This document shows positions 1 to 8,816 of a stretch of 40,475 nt of DNA, piece by piece. Source of the DNA: a virus. Location: the IMG/VR virus record IMGVR_UViG_3300031972_002460, positions 1 through 40,475 of that record; one strand, 5' to 3'. Every line of letters starts with the position of its first letter. The first letter of the stretch is position 1. Position numbers and translations under genes: made by a program. The notes under the pieces were generated by a model that did no database searches, was not told where the DNA came from, and worked only from the letters and a program-made list of their open reading frames with translations.

Positions 1-84
1 AGCGACAAGGAAGTCCGCTATCACGGCGGCCATGTCGTGGGGCCGGACGAGCTCTGGCTGAGTGTAGGGCGCCATTTGGTTTGA
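1..84 (+). CDS. C-terminal fragment of unrecognised protein
   Basis: An open frame runs from the window edge to a TGA at 82-84 and encodes the last 27 residues of a protein ending GRHLV. I do not recognise the family. It is transcribed opposite to the phage late operon further right and is followed by a 231-base non-coding stretch, so it may be a host gene next to the prophage or a cargo gene. The only support is the open frame and its clean stop. Confidence 0.4.
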   Translation, partial: SDKEVRYHGGHVVGPDELWLSVGRHLV

Positions 85-248
85 GGCGCGCGGTCATTTA
101 GCTTGAGACGTGATTATTCAGGGGTCGGCGCCCATCTCTGCGCGCCATATTAGCCAATTGGGTAATAGGCATCGCCCCCGCGCCGGTCTAGGCTTGGAGC
201 GTGCCTCGTTGGCCCCCTCCCAACGCGCCGCGGGGCATGCCGGCATCC

Positions 249-291
249 CTAGCCGGCTAGCGCCCCGGGCGGATGCATCGCCGCCCGGGGC
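249..291. repeat. Palindrome and strong GC hairpin upstream of the DUF2845-like gene
   Basis: The 12-bp palindrome CTAGCCGGCTAG (249-260) is followed by an 11-bp-arm inverted repeat, GCCCCGGGCGG at 262-272 and CCGCCCGGGGC at 281-291, with an 8-base loop. There is no T tract on the plus strand, so it is not a clear intrinsic terminator. It could end the upstream gene, be a 5' leader structure, or be a host repetitive extragenic element. The rest of 85-315 shows no coding sequence. Confidence 0.45.
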
Positions 292-315
292 TCTCCTACG
301 GATAAGAGGCTCGCC

Positions 316-624
316 ATGCGTCCGTTCGTTGCCCTGCTGCTTGGTTTTCTCCTTGTCGGTGCCGCCGAGGCACAGCCCGGACTGATTTCTGATGCCCCGG
401 TCCGCGTCGGCTCGGGGCAGCTCGTCAAGGTCGGGGACTCGGAGGGTCAGGTGCTGGCGAAGTTCGGCCGAGCACCCGACCGGGAAACCGTGCTGGAGAC
501 CGGCGCAGGCGGCGCTGTCGGCCAGCGCTGGGTCTACATCGAGCCAGGCTACTCCGGTCGCATCGTGACGATCGAGCTGTATCAGGGGCACGTGGCGCGC
601 CTATGGTCGGAGCGGATCAAGTAG
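316..624 (+). CDS. Small exported DUF2845/BamE-like protein
   Basis: A 102-residue protein with a signal peptide: Arg-3, a hydrophobic core and a probable cleavage after AEA near residue 19. The mature part has the GDSEGQVLAKFG segment and a short beta-rich body typical of DUF2845 and the related BamE/SmpA fold, which act in the periplasm. The ATG is preceded by a purine-rich AAGAGG. Its last 24 bases overlap the end of the convergent methylase gene. It is not part of any known Mu-like core and is either a host gene at the boundary or phage cargo. The specific function is unknown. Confidence 0.6.
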   Translation: MRPFVALLLGFLLVGAAEAQPGLISDAPVRVGSGQLVKVGDSEGQVLAKFGRAPDRETVLETGAGGAVGQRWVYIEPGYSGRIVTIELYQGHVARLWSERIK

Positions 625-1455
625 ATCCAGCATCCCGAGCTGCTCAGACAGCGGCCGAGGCGCCGGCCAACCGTTGCGCCAGTTCCCGATGATCAGCTCC
701 CGCGCCTCCTGGGCGCGGTCGGCGCCGCCTACGGTGTAGGTGATACCCACGGACTGCATGGCCAGGCCGGCGAACACACGCCGCATCTCCGGGTGGTCGT
801 TGACGGTGATGATCATGGTCCCGGCCATCGACCGGGCGACGTCGGCCATGCGCTCGTATTCGGCCATCGGAAAATCGACGCCGTAGCCCTCGGTTTCCCA
901 ATACGGCGGGTCGCAGAAAAACAGCGTGTGGGGCCGGTCGTAGCGGTCCACGCACTTGGACCACGGCAGGTGCTCGATCGTCGCCTCGGACAGGCGGAGG
1001 TAGGCTTCCGACAGATCCTCCTCCAGTCGCAGCAGGTTGAGGCGCGGCGGCGACGTCGTGCTGGTGCCGAAGCTCTGGCCGTCGACTTTCCCGCCGAAGG
1101 ACAGCTTCTGCAGGTAGAAAAACCGGGCAGCACGCTGGATGTCGGTCAGGGTCTCGGGCACGGTGAGCTGGTGCCACTTGTAGATCTGGCGGCTCGTAAA
1201 GGCCCATTTGAACTGCCTCACAAACTCTTCAAGGTGGTTTTTCACCACCCGATAGAGATTGATCAGTTCGCCGTTCACGTCGTTGAGGACTTCGGCCTTG
1301 CTGGGCTGCTTGTGAAAGAACACGGCGGCGGCGCCGCAGAAGGGCTCGACATAGCAGACATGGTCCGGAAACAGCGGAATGATCTGCTCTGCGAGGCGTC
1401 GCTTTCCGCCGATCCAGGGAATGATGGGCTGCGGTGTCACTGGTGAGCGCTCCAT
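601..1455 (-). CDS. DNA adenine methyltransferase (Dam/D12 class)
   Basis: Transfers a methyl group from SAM to N6 of adenine in DNA. The 284-residue protein shows the D12-class order: PWIGGKRRL near residue 13, the SAM-binding YVEPFCGAA near 35, and the catalytic DPPY at 182-185. The length suits a phage Dam. It is the last gene of the leftward late operon, where Mu-like phages often carry DNA modification, so it may protect virion DNA from host restriction. The start is uncertain: an in-frame GTG at 1440 has GGAG 9 bases upstream and overlaps (GTGA) the stop of a possible 28-codon reading frame at 1437-1523. The 140 bases upstream hold no other convincing gene, only a CACCTG/CAGGTG inverted repeat. 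Confidence 0.9.
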   Translation of the reverse strand: MERSPVTPQPIIPWIGGKRRLAEQIIPLFPDHVCYVEPFCGAAAVFFHKQPSKAEVLNDVNGELINLYRVVKNHLEEFVRQFKWAFTSRQIYKWHQLTVPETLTDIQRAARFFYLQKLSFGGKVDGQSFGTSTTSPPRLNLLRLEEDLSEAYLRLSEATIEHLPWSKCVDRYDRPHTLFFCDPPYWETEGYGVDFPMAEYERMADVARSMAGTMIITVNDHPEMRRVFAGLAMQSVGITYTVGGADRAQEARELIIGNWRNGWPAPRPLSEQLGMLDLLDPLRP

Positions 1456-1595
1456 GTGCGTCTTGGGATAGGCTCCACCCGCTCGGTACCGGGCGGCGGG
1501 GCCTTGGGCTGACTCACCTGCATGCTCAGGTGGGAAGGCGGTCCTGGTGCTGCGTCAACAGCGCCGGGATCGCCCCGTCTTTGATCTCTGATCTC

Positions 1596-1823
1596 CTAGA
1601 CCGTGATGTTGAAACTCGTCAGGTTCGGCGCCGCACCGACGATCTCACCGCTCTTGATGAACGCCTTGCTGCCGATCGCAACGCTCTGACCGCGCACGCG
1701 CACGGTCTGGTTGCCGGGCAGCTCGATGTCGCTGGTGCCGTCGCTGTTGTGCGCTGTAACTTCGCCGACCTGCAGGTGCTCTCGCGGGATCAGGCGCAGG
1801 AACTGGCGGTAGAGGTTGCTCAT
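1596..1823 (-). CDS. Small tail-region protein
   Basis: A 75-residue protein starting at the ATG at 1823, chosen because it overlaps the upstream stop by 4 bases (ATGA). It contains a short beta-rich segment (TVRVRGQSVAIGSKAFIKSGEI) like those of phage proteins that bind or cap tail components. Its place after the hub-like protein suggests a role in tail tip assembly. No family is recognised. Confidence 0.7.
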   Translation of the reverse strand: MSNLYRQFLRLIPREHLQVGEVTAHNSDGTSDIELPGNQTVRVRGQSVAIGSKAFIKSGEIVGAAPNLTSFNITV

Positions 1824-3652
1824 GTCAGGTCCACCGGGTAATGCCGCGCGAGCTGCACGGTCTGCCGCACGCTGACGGCGCCGTTCTGCAGACCGGCGGT
1901 GATGCTCACGCCGGTCGCCAGCGCCTTGTAGATGCCGTGCACGGGGTCTTCGACCTGGACCAACTCGCAAGGCAGGATCACGCCGGGTTCTGCCGGCGTC
2001 GGTAGCAGCGGCAGCACGACAGGTTCGAGGGTCTGATTCTCGCTGTCGGCGATCTCGCGCAGCCCGCGCCCGCGTGCCGGTTCGGTCGACGTGATCAGCG
2101 GGTCGACGATCATCTGCGCGTAGGGGCTGCCGGCGCTGCCGTCGCGGATCACGTTGACGAGCACGCCCTGCGTCTCGCCGCTCACGTACACGCCCAGGTA
2201 CTGCGGGCCGGGCTTCCACTCGCGGCCCATCTCGAAAAGGCTCTGGCCGTCAAGGATCACGGCCGGCGTCTCCTCGGACCACAACCACGGCGCGGCCGGA
2301 TACGCCGGCTTGACGATGATCGTCTCGTCCTCGGGATCGCTCTGCACGCTCGCGCCGGCCGCGGCGGCGATGCGCAGGATGGCGGACATCGGCGTCTCGT
2401 TCTCGTAACGCCAGGCTCCGGCCGGAATCAGCCAGTCGTCGATCTGCCAGTCGAGCGTGAAGCCCGTGAACTCAAGCTCGCGCGTCACAGCCTGCGCGGC
2501 GGTCATCGCCTCGTCGCTCACGTAGGGGCGCGCCACGGCATAGGGCGCGGCGAGGATCGCTGTGCGGCTTCGGCCGCCGGCCGAGAAGCGTGTCGGCGTC
2601 TTGTTGCCATCCTGCGCGGCGACGCGGCGCTCGGACGCGCGCTCGATCAGCGCCGTCCAGACGTGGCCGCTGATGGCGATCTCGACCAGCTTCGGGCCGC
2701 TGCCGTCCGGCAGCACCAGGTGATAGCTGGCACGGTCGACGATCTGCAGCTCGGCGGTCCAGGCCCATGAATCGCGATCGAGGCTGAGAGTTACGCCAGC
2801 GACGTTGAGCGGCGTGCGGTCTGGGAGCCTGCAGACGGTGAGGGTGTGTTCCATGATCAGCGTCCTCTGGACCCTGTACTCGCGCGTGTCGCCGCACGTG
2901 ATGCGTAGCGGAACCTGGTCACCCGGTGGCGGCAAGTAGGCCGGCCCGCGCAGCGCCAGGCGCACGCGATCGCCCGGCGGCGTCGTGTAGCAGGGCGGCG
3001 TGCCATCGACGATCGGCACCGGCGGCGGGATGAGCACGTACTGCTGATGCAGCGGCGTGCCCCAGCCCCAAGGGATCGTGCTGTGGATGTCGCGCCGTGG
3101 TGGATTGTCGTAGCGCGCGGTCCGGTTGGCGTCTCGCCCTTCGCTCCAGTCCCATGCGACATGGTGGGTCGTGTCGCGTGGCGGCGGGTTGCGGTACGAC
3201 AGGCCACGAGCGGCATCCGCGGTGTCGGCCCACTGCCAGGCGATCGCCCTCGCGTGATCCCTGGGCTCTGATCTCCGCCACGATGGCGCGATGGCTGCGT
3301 CAATGCGTTCGGCCCACTCCCATGACGCGCGTACCGCTGCATCGGCGCGATCGCTGTCGCTCCAGGCGAGCGCCAGATGGTGGTCGGTCGCGACTGCCTG
3401 CTGCCAGCGGATGCGAGGCAAAGCATCGCAAGTCGGCGCATCGCGCCACGGCAGGTGCCGCACTGCATCGCGTCGCTCACCCTGCGTCCACGGCAGGCCA
3501 ACCAGTGCGGCCAGCTCCGGGCCGGTGAACGGCGGCTCCGTGGGGGGCGTTGACGGCGCCAGCTCGAGCACGACGACGTCGCCGGCGGGCGGCGTGTAGT
3601 CGCCCGACAAGGCCAGTGCGACGGCATCCCCTGTTGATGGCGCATAGCTCAC
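1820..3652 (-). CDS. Tail tip / baseplate hub-like protein with 14-residue repeats
   Basis: A 610-residue protein starting at GTG 3652. The N-terminus has two GDxVxLxL motifs joined by YTPPAG; two more follow after residue 215. Between them, at about residues 53-206, lie eleven consecutive 14-residue units with Trp or Tyr at position 3 and usually Asp at position 10. The C-terminal ~350 residues look like the hub protein of siphophage tail tips, with phrases such as LTLSLDRDSWAWTAELQIV and IEISGHVW-like strands. It lies distal to the tape-measure gene, as expected for tail-tip genes. The role is inferred from position and fold resemblance. Similar GDxVxLxL proteins are known in tail regions of transposable siphophages. 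Confidence 0.75.
   Translation of the reverse strand: MSYAPSTGDAVALALSGDYTPPAGDVVVLELAPSTPPTEPPFTGPELAALVGLPWTQGERRDAVRHLPWRDAPTCDALPRIRWQQAVATDHHLALAWSDSDRADAAVRASWEWAERIDAAIAPSWRRSEPRDHARAIAWQWADTADAARGLSYRNPPPRDTTHHVAWDWSEGRDANRTARYDNPPRRDIHSTIPWGWGTPLHQQYVLIPPPVPIVDGTPPCYTTPPGDRVRLALRGPAYLPPPGDQVPLRITCGDTREYRVQRTLIMEHTLTVCRLPDRTPLNVAGVTLSLDRDSWAWTAELQIVDRASYHLVLPDGSGPKLVEIAISGHVWTALIERASERRVAAQDGNKTPTRFSAGGRSRTAILAAPYAVARPYVSDEAMTAAQAVTRELEFTGFTLDWQIDDWLIPAGAWRYENETPMSAILRIAAAAGASVQSDPEDETIIVKPAYPAAPWLWSEETPAVILDGQSLFEMGREWKPGPQYLGVYVSGETQGVLVNVIRDGSAGSPYAQMIVDPLITSTEPARGRGLREIADSENQTLEPVVLPLLPTPAEPGVILPCELVQVEDPVHGIYKALATGVSITAGLQNGAVSVRQTVQLARHYPVDLT
3035..3496 (-). repeat. Array of eleven 14-residue (42-bp) coding repeats
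   Basis: Reading the protein from residue 53, every 14 residues start a new unit: LPWTQGERRDAVRH, LPWRDAPTCDALPR, IRWQQAVATDHHLA, LAWSDSDRADAAVR and so on to IPWGWGTPLHQQYV. Trp/Tyr is at position 3 in all eleven and Asp at position 10 in ten. The phase never slips. The DNA has diverged, so this is an old, structurally constrained repeat and not a recent tandem duplication. Confidence 0.85.
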
Positions 3653-3663
3653 CGCTCACCGCG

Positions 3664-3984
3664 CTATGGCTCGTATTCCGGCATCAATGCCGGCGTGATG
3701 TTGTCGGCGATCGCTGCGTTGTGCTCGTTGTGCCGATCCCATGCAAACACCACGAACGTTTGCGCCTCGTCGAGGTGTCCGAACTCGTAAGAGCCGTCGC
3801 CGGCACTGACCGTTCTTGCGACTACCCGCTGCTCAGATCGCAGGATCAGCGTGACGTCGCGCGCTGCTGGGGTGCCGTCGACAGTCACGAGTCCAGGAGA
3901 AACTCCTGCAATGCGCCCCTTGCCGTGGATGCCGTCGCGGCGGCGCACTTGACTGCCCGGCATGAGATATCGGCTCACCGCCAC
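3664..3984 (-). CDS. Tail-region protein with a small beta-sandwich domain
   Basis: A 106-residue protein. Residues ~28-95 contain a pattern seen in carboxypeptidase-regulatory-like or Ig-like beta sandwiches (RDVTLILRSEQRVVARTVSAGDGSYEF then FVVFAWD). Such domains often decorate phage tails and may bind cell-surface carbohydrate. The start overlaps the upstream gene end by 10 bases, so translation is probably coupled. The function is inferred. Confidence 0.65.
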   Translation of the reverse strand: MAVSRYLMPGSQVRRRDGIHGKGRIAGVSPGLVTVDGTPAARDVTLILRSEQRVVARTVSAGDGSYEFGHLDEAQTFVVFAWDRHNEHNAAIADNITPALMPEYEP

Positions 3985-4919
3985 GGCCCCGAGACGTCAA
4001 TCAGCACCGCCGCGATCGCCGATGCATTCCCGTAGTTGGCAGCCTGCACCCGATAGTTACGCGCGCCTCCGTCGATCAGATCGTCGTACTCCGTCCCGCC
4101 CTGCGTCGCACTCATGCGGTACCAGGGCGCCAGAAGGCCCGGCAGCATGCCCATGATCCAGTTGGTGCTGCCCGAGTTCCCCCCATCGCGCGCTACATGC
4201 ATGGGGCTGCAGCGGAGCGCGGCACCATTGGGCTCGGCGCTACCCGTGACGTTAAGCCGGCCATCCCCCAGCGCCGAGCCTGTCATGTAGTGCCCGACAA
4301 GGCGGGGTTTGACCTCGGTCAGTGTGCCGGCGGCGTCCGGAATCGCATGCACACGATCCAGGGCCGACGTCGTGTTGATGTTGTGCAGGTCGGACTGCTG
4401 CCCTGGAAAGGACTCGCTACCGGACGAAGAGCCGGAGAACATCGAGACCGCGCCCGGCGAGTCGTGGGCCGGCAGCAGATCCCCGAACACGTGATGGATA
4501 TAGCTGTACGTCGCGTTGCTGTGCCACTTCGCGAAGAAGTGCATGAACGCCTCGTCGCCATAGATAGCCCAGGGGCGCGCCGTTGCATCGCTGGTGCTGC
4601 TCTTGCGCCAGTACCGCGCCGTTGCCGTCGCCGGGAAACCTCCCGTTCCTGTATCGACATCGCTCATCACATCGTAGGCATTGACGATCGCGTACTGCGC
4701 GTTGCTGTCATCCACGCGAAGGTAGCGCCCGCTGTTAGTCGCGTGATCGAGCCGATAGGCCGCCTTGTTCGTGCCGCTGAAAGCCTTGGTCCAGCCAAGC
4801 GCCGCCTTGCTGCCGTAGCCGTTCACGAGCACGGCGTCGAGCAGCGCGATCAGTGCGCCCACCTGGCCACTGAGCACCGGCGCGCCGGCGTCTTCGCTGG
4901 TGTAGTAGTTCACGCCCAT
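3975..4919 (-). CDS. Tail-tip-associated protein of unknown function
   Basis: A 314-residue protein starting at the ATG at 4919 (MGVNYYTSEDAG), chosen because the open frame further upstream only reads antisense-like sequence inside the neighbouring gene. It begins with a small domain (residues 1-60) and has a Ser/Gly/Asn-rich, beta-type composition throughout, like receptor-binding or tail-tip proteins. It lies 10 bases after the large 1171-residue protein. No family is recognised. A receptor-binding role is a guess from position and composition. Confidence 0.65.
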   Translation of the reverse strand: MGVNYYTSEDAGAPVLSGQVGALIALLDAVLVNGYGSKAALGWTKAFSGTNKAAYRLDHATNSGRYLRVDDSNAQYAIVNAYDVMSDVDTGTGGFPATATARYWRKSSTSDATARPWAIYGDEAFMHFFAKWHSNATYSYIHHVFGDLLPAHDSPGAVSMFSGSSSGSESFPGQQSDLHNINTTSALDRVHAIPDAAGTLTEVKPRLVGHYMTGSALGDGRLNVTGSAEPNGAALRCSPMHVARDGGNSGSTNWIMGMLPGLLAPWYRMSATQGGTEYDDLIDGGARNYRVQAANYGNASAIAAVLIDVSGPWR

Positions 4920-4929
4920 GTCTTGGTCC

Positions 4930-7900
4930 TCAGTTCGCGTCGCCGCGCAGCTCGATCTGGAAGCGGTCCTCGGGGTCGGTGAGCGGCCCGGCCAAGGTGC
5001 AGCGGTTGAACCAGATCGGCCGCGCTGCGGCTTCGGTGTTGAAGCGCAGTTGGTTGCCGATGTTCCAGCCACCGGACCAGCCTGCGGCCTGCAGCGTGAA
5101 GTACGGCGCGCCGGTGGCAGGGTTGAGCGGGCTGCAGTCGAGCCCGACTTCGCCGACGCCGACCTGGCCGACCGTTTCGCCGATCACGCGGAACGCGTTC
5201 ACGCTGGTGAACTCGACGCGCCAGCGCTCGCGGATTGCCCCTTCGTTGGTGACAAGGATCGGCGAGACCGTGTTGTTGTACTGGCCGACGCTGGGGTCGC
5301 CGATCAGCACGTCGGACCATTCCTCCGTCCACGTCTCCTGGCCGAACACGCCGAAGGCGCTGGCCTGCAGCTCGTTGCCGAGCGGCAGCGCCGTGCTCAG
5401 GAACGAGGTGTCAGCAGGATAGTCGTGCGTGATCTGCGCGTTGAATCCGACGTAGCCGCTGAGCTGGGCGTCGGTGACCAGCAGCATGTCCTCGATCCGG
5501 TGATAGACCGTGAGCGGCTGCGTGAAGTCGTCCAGGTCGAGCGGGTTCGCCATCTCCACATCGCCGCTCTCCTTGTCCCAGGTGTAGCGGTCTGTCGGGA
5601 TCAGCACGTTCTCGGCGTCGCGGATCTCCAGCCAGCTGATGTACGGCCGCGTCTCGTAGGTCTGCCCGGCGACGGCAGGGTTCGGCAGCTCGGTGGTCTG
5701 CGTGTTGTGCAACACCGCCACGTCCGCCGGCTGGATCGTCGGGATGCGGCCGTCGACGGACAAGCGCACGGGATCTAGGCCGATGATCTCGGGGTCGAGC
5801 GGCAGGTAGGTGATGGCGACGGCGTTGTATGTCGCAAGCTCGGGCACGACGTCGTCGGTCCACGTGAGCGCGTAGACGCCTGTGTCGTAGTTCACCGTGC
5901 CGACCAGGCCGCCCGCGCCGGCGATGTCCCCGGCATTGTCTGCCGTTGCCTGGTCCGCCACGGTCTGGTCGAACCGCGTATAGGTGATCTGGAAGCTCGC
6001 GGCCTTGAGCCGGGGCGCATCGACGCGCCAGAACGCGCTCGTCAACGGCCAGCGGCCATACGCGACCAGCAATCCGTTGACGGTACCCGCCGCCGCGCCG
6101 GTCTCCCAATCCGTGAACGAAACGATGCCCTCAACATAGTTGACGGCCCCCGCCTGGATTTCGTTGCCATTGTCGTCGCGGTAGTAGGCGATACCGGCGC
6201 GGTCGTAGTAGCGCACACCCTGGAAGTTCAGCCACAGGCTCTGCGGGACGATGCCGTACTGCAGGTCCGCGCCTTCCAGACGCAGCTCCAGCGTATCGAT
6301 CGGAGCGGAGTCATCTTGCACAACCGGCGTGCCGCCGGTGCTGTAAATGATCTGCGATGCAGACACGAACGTCGCGTTCGCATCTGTCGACTCCCACGTG
6401 TGCAGCCCGATCAGGTAGCTGGCGACCGTCATGGCGTCGACAGCCGTGGCGTCGAGTTCGACGTCGCCGCTGCTGTAGTTGATCGTGCCGACCGCTGCAC
6501 CGCCCTTGAACCACGTGGCCGTTCGCCCTCCCGTGAACTTCACGTCGCGCGCGGAAATCATCGCGCCGACACCGTTGTCGACCAGCTCCACCTGCTTGCT
6601 CGTGCCATTCGCAGAGTACGTCGCGACCAGGCGCACGGAGCCGGGCGTGATGGAGCCGTTGGCCGTTGTATGGGTCAGGGATGCCCCCGGCCAGCTCTCC
6701 GTGTAGCGATCCCCCGGCGTCTCGTAGGCGACACTTAGCGCCGTGCCAGGCGCCGGCACCTGCGTGAGTACGGCCCGCACCTGGCCCGTCGCGTAGTCGA
6801 TGGTCCCGGTGGCGCCGCCGGTCAGGGCGCCGCTGCCGTCGTCGCCGATCGTGTAGGGCACCGCGGCGACGGTGTACCCGAGATCCAGGGAGCCTGGCTC
6901 GACCGGCAGCTCGGTGAGCTGCAGGATCAGCTCCGGCACGCGCGCACTCACGGGGCCGCTCGGCCCTTGGTAGTGCACTGCGCTGCCCCAGCCGTACAGG
7001 ATGTGGCTGCCGATATCGGGCTCGGCGCCCAGCGTCAGGTTCACGGAACCCGTCGCGTAGTTGATCGTGCCCGCACCTTCGCCGCTGCTGCCGGTGACGG
7101 TGCCGTCACCTCGATCGCGCAGGCTGATCCAGCGACCGAGCGCGCGGTACTCGACGCGCAGCGCGCCGGGCTGTGGCGCCGGCTCCAGGGTGCGCGTCCA
7201 GACGAGTCCGCGATTGGCGAGCGTGACCTCCACGCCATCGGTGTGCTGGACGTCCGCGACCGCAGCAGCAGGCTGATACACGACTGTGCTGCTCGCGGGG
7301 TCGAGCGTACCTGACGCGACGCTCATGCCGGTGACGATGATCTGTCCGTTTCGGTAGTCGACAGTGCCGGCGACATCGACCGGCACGCTGCCGCCGCTCG
7401 ACTCCTGGCGCACGAGCAGGCCGCGGCCGTCATCGACCAGAACATGCTGATGCGCGCTGCTCTGGCCGGTCGGCCGCACGCTGATCTCTACGGTCTCCGG
7501 CATCAGCGCGTGCTCGGTGAGGATGACAGCGGCGTTGTTGGCGATGCTGACGCCGCGCACCGTTTCCGTGAGCGTCGCCGCGCTTTCAAGTCCCGCGAGC
7601 GGCACGAGTGTCTGCGTGTCGGCACCGATCTGCTGGTCGACGATGCCGGTCTCCTGCGTCGCGGCAGGCACCACGGGCGTGAGCACGCTCTCGACCGTGC
7701 AGCCGGTGTCTTCGGCGTCGATCGCCTCCGTGATCTTGTGGATGCTGTAGTACCGCTTGCCGCCGGCGAGCGTCGTCCGGCGCACCGCGGTCTTCTGCAG
7801 GTTCGGCTGATTGAACGCGAACTCTTCGCCAGGCACATCGAAGCGCAGCGGCTGATCGATGGTGATGTCGATGAGCTTGAGCGTCTTGGTGCCGTAGTTC

Positions 7901-8445
7901 GGCGGCACCGTGGCGGTGACCTCGCTGACCTCGACCTTCACACAGCGCACGAACTGCTGCATGCCGACGTTGACGGTGCCGCGCTCGACGCTGAGCACCA
8001 GGACCGAGCCTGCGGCCGGCGGATCGTTGGCGAGTTCGGTCAGCAGCGAGACGATCAGCGCACCTTCGGGCTGCGTGTCCCACGGGTAGTACGGCCGCGT
8101 CGCGCCGGCGGCGAGGTACTGCTCAAGGTGTAGCTGCGCGTCGTCGCGGCGGTCCGTGTGATCGTCGCGCCCGAACATCGACACGTGCACCAGCGGATCG
8201 AGCGCCCGCTGCAGCAGGATCGCGTGCGAGCCGAGCAGCTTGTCGCGGTTCTCGGAGACGACGGCCATCCAGCCCTTGCGCAGCGAGACGCGGCCAGTGA
8301 CGCGATCGAAGCGCGACTGATCGTCGAAGAGGTTGTTCAGCTCGCCGTCGACCACCTGGTTCGGCGACATGCGACCGCCGCCGTTATCAGTGTCGTCGAG
8401 CACCTCGGGCTGGTAGAGCTGGATGTCTTGCGTGGTGATGGCCAT
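4930..8445 (-). CDS. Large tail-tip protein with repeated beta domains
   Basis: A 1171-residue protein; apart from the tape measure, the largest structural gene. From about residue 330 it carries at least six copies of a motif of form G-T-hydrophobic-(N/D)-Y-x-x-G-x-hydrophobic, for example GTINYATGSVNLTL, GTIDYATGQVRAVL, GTINYSSGDVELDA and GTVNYDTGVYALTW. They are spaced about 80-130 residues apart, often preceded by a DxGxG loop. This implies tandem beta domains. Being downstream of the tape measure and without sheath genes nearby, it fits a central tail fibre or tail-tip protein of a siphovirus, but I cannot assign a named family. Confidence 0.75.
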   Translation of the reverse strand: MAITTQDIQLYQPEVLDDTDNGGGRMSPNQVVDGELNNLFDDQSRFDRVTGRVSLRKGWMAVVSENRDKLLGSHAILLQRALDPLVHVSMFGRDDHTDRRDDAQLHLEQYLAAGATRPYYPWDTQPEGALIVSLLTELANDPPAAGSVLVLSVERGTVNVGMQQFVRCVKVEVSEVTATVPPNYGTKTLKLIDITIDQPLRFDVPGEEFAFNQPNLQKTAVRRTTLAGGKRYYSIHKITEAIDAEDTGCTVESVLTPVVPAATQETGIVDQQIGADTQTLVPLAGLESAATLTETVRGVSIANNAAVILTEHALMPETVEISVRPTGQSSAHQHVLVDDGRGLLVRQESSGGSVPVDVAGTVDYRNGQIIVTGMSVASGTLDPASSTVVYQPAAAVADVQHTDGVEVTLANRGLVWTRTLEPAPQPGALRVEYRALGRWISLRDRGDGTVTGSSGEGAGTINYATGSVNLTLGAEPDIGSHILYGWGSAVHYQGPSGPVSARVPELILQLTELPVEPGSLDLGYTVAAVPYTIGDDGSGALTGGATGTIDYATGQVRAVLTQVPAPGTALSVAYETPGDRYTESWPGASLTHTTANGSITPGSVRLVATYSANGTSKQVELVDNGVGAMISARDVKFTGGRTATWFKGGAAVGTINYSSGDVELDATAVDAMTVASYLIGLHTWESTDANATFVSASQIIYSTGGTPVVQDDSAPIDTLELRLEGADLQYGIVPQSLWLNFQGVRYYDRAGIAYYRDDNGNEIQAGAVNYVEGIVSFTDWETGAAAGTVNGLLVAYGRWPLTSAFWRVDAPRLKAASFQITYTRFDQTVADQATADNAGDIAGAGGLVGTVNYDTGVYALTWTDDVVPELATYNAVAITYLPLDPEIIGLDPVRLSVDGRIPTIQPADVAVLHNTQTTELPNPAVAGQTYETRPYISWLEIRDAENVLIPTDRYTWDKESGDVEMANPLDLDDFTQPLTVYHRIEDMLLVTDAQLSGYVGFNAQITHDYPADTSFLSTALPLGNELQASAFGVFGQETWTEEWSDVLIGDPSVGQYNNTVSPILVTNEGAIRERWRVEFTSVNAFRVIGETVGQVGVGEVGLDCSPLNPATGAPYFTLQAAGWSGGWNIGNQLRFNTEAAARPIWFNRCTLAGPLTDPEDRFQIELRGDAN

Positions 8446-8446
8446 G

Positions 8447-8815
8447 TCACACCGTCATGAGGTTGATCTGCACGGCGTACTGATCGCCGGCATCGGGATC
8501 TGCGAAGGGGATGATCGGGCGGGCGCGAAACGCCGGACGCCGGAACGCGACCGTGTACTCGGCGCCGCGAAGGTTGAGCGTGTGCGTCTGACCGGCGGCT
8601 GCAGCCAGGGCCTGCAGTTCGAGCAGCGTCGTGCGCGTGATCCACTGCTCGTCCGCACCTAGCGTGATCGGCCGACCTTCAACAAGCTCGGTCTCTTCGA
8701 GCACGTGGATGCCGCCCAGCGTGCGCTGCGCGGCCTGCGCGACCGGGTCGTGATCGAACTCGTCGATCCAGACCAGGTCATCGGGGAGCGTGATGCTGCC
8801 GAGGGTTACGGGCAT
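8447..8815 (-). CDS. Minor tail protein
   Basis: A 122-residue protein directly after the tape-measure gene (1 base between stop and start). The beta-rich sequence ends in YAVQINLMTV. In siphophages this slot normally holds distal tail or tape-measure-associated proteins that start the tail tip. No named family is recognised, so the assignment rests on position and tight coupling. Confidence 0.7.
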   Translation of the reverse strand: MPVTLGSITLPDDLVWIDEFDHDPVAQAAQRTLGGIHVLEETELVEGRPITLGADEQWITRTTLLELQALAAAAGQTHTLNLRGAEYTVAFRRPAFRARPIIPFADPDAGDQYAVQINLMTV

Positions 8816-8816
8816 G

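Noticed and set aside
85-315. Left transposition end of the phage
   Set aside because: I looked for a TG terminus with repeated transposase sites matching the right side and for a 5-bp duplication. No convincing pair was found, so no end is annotated.
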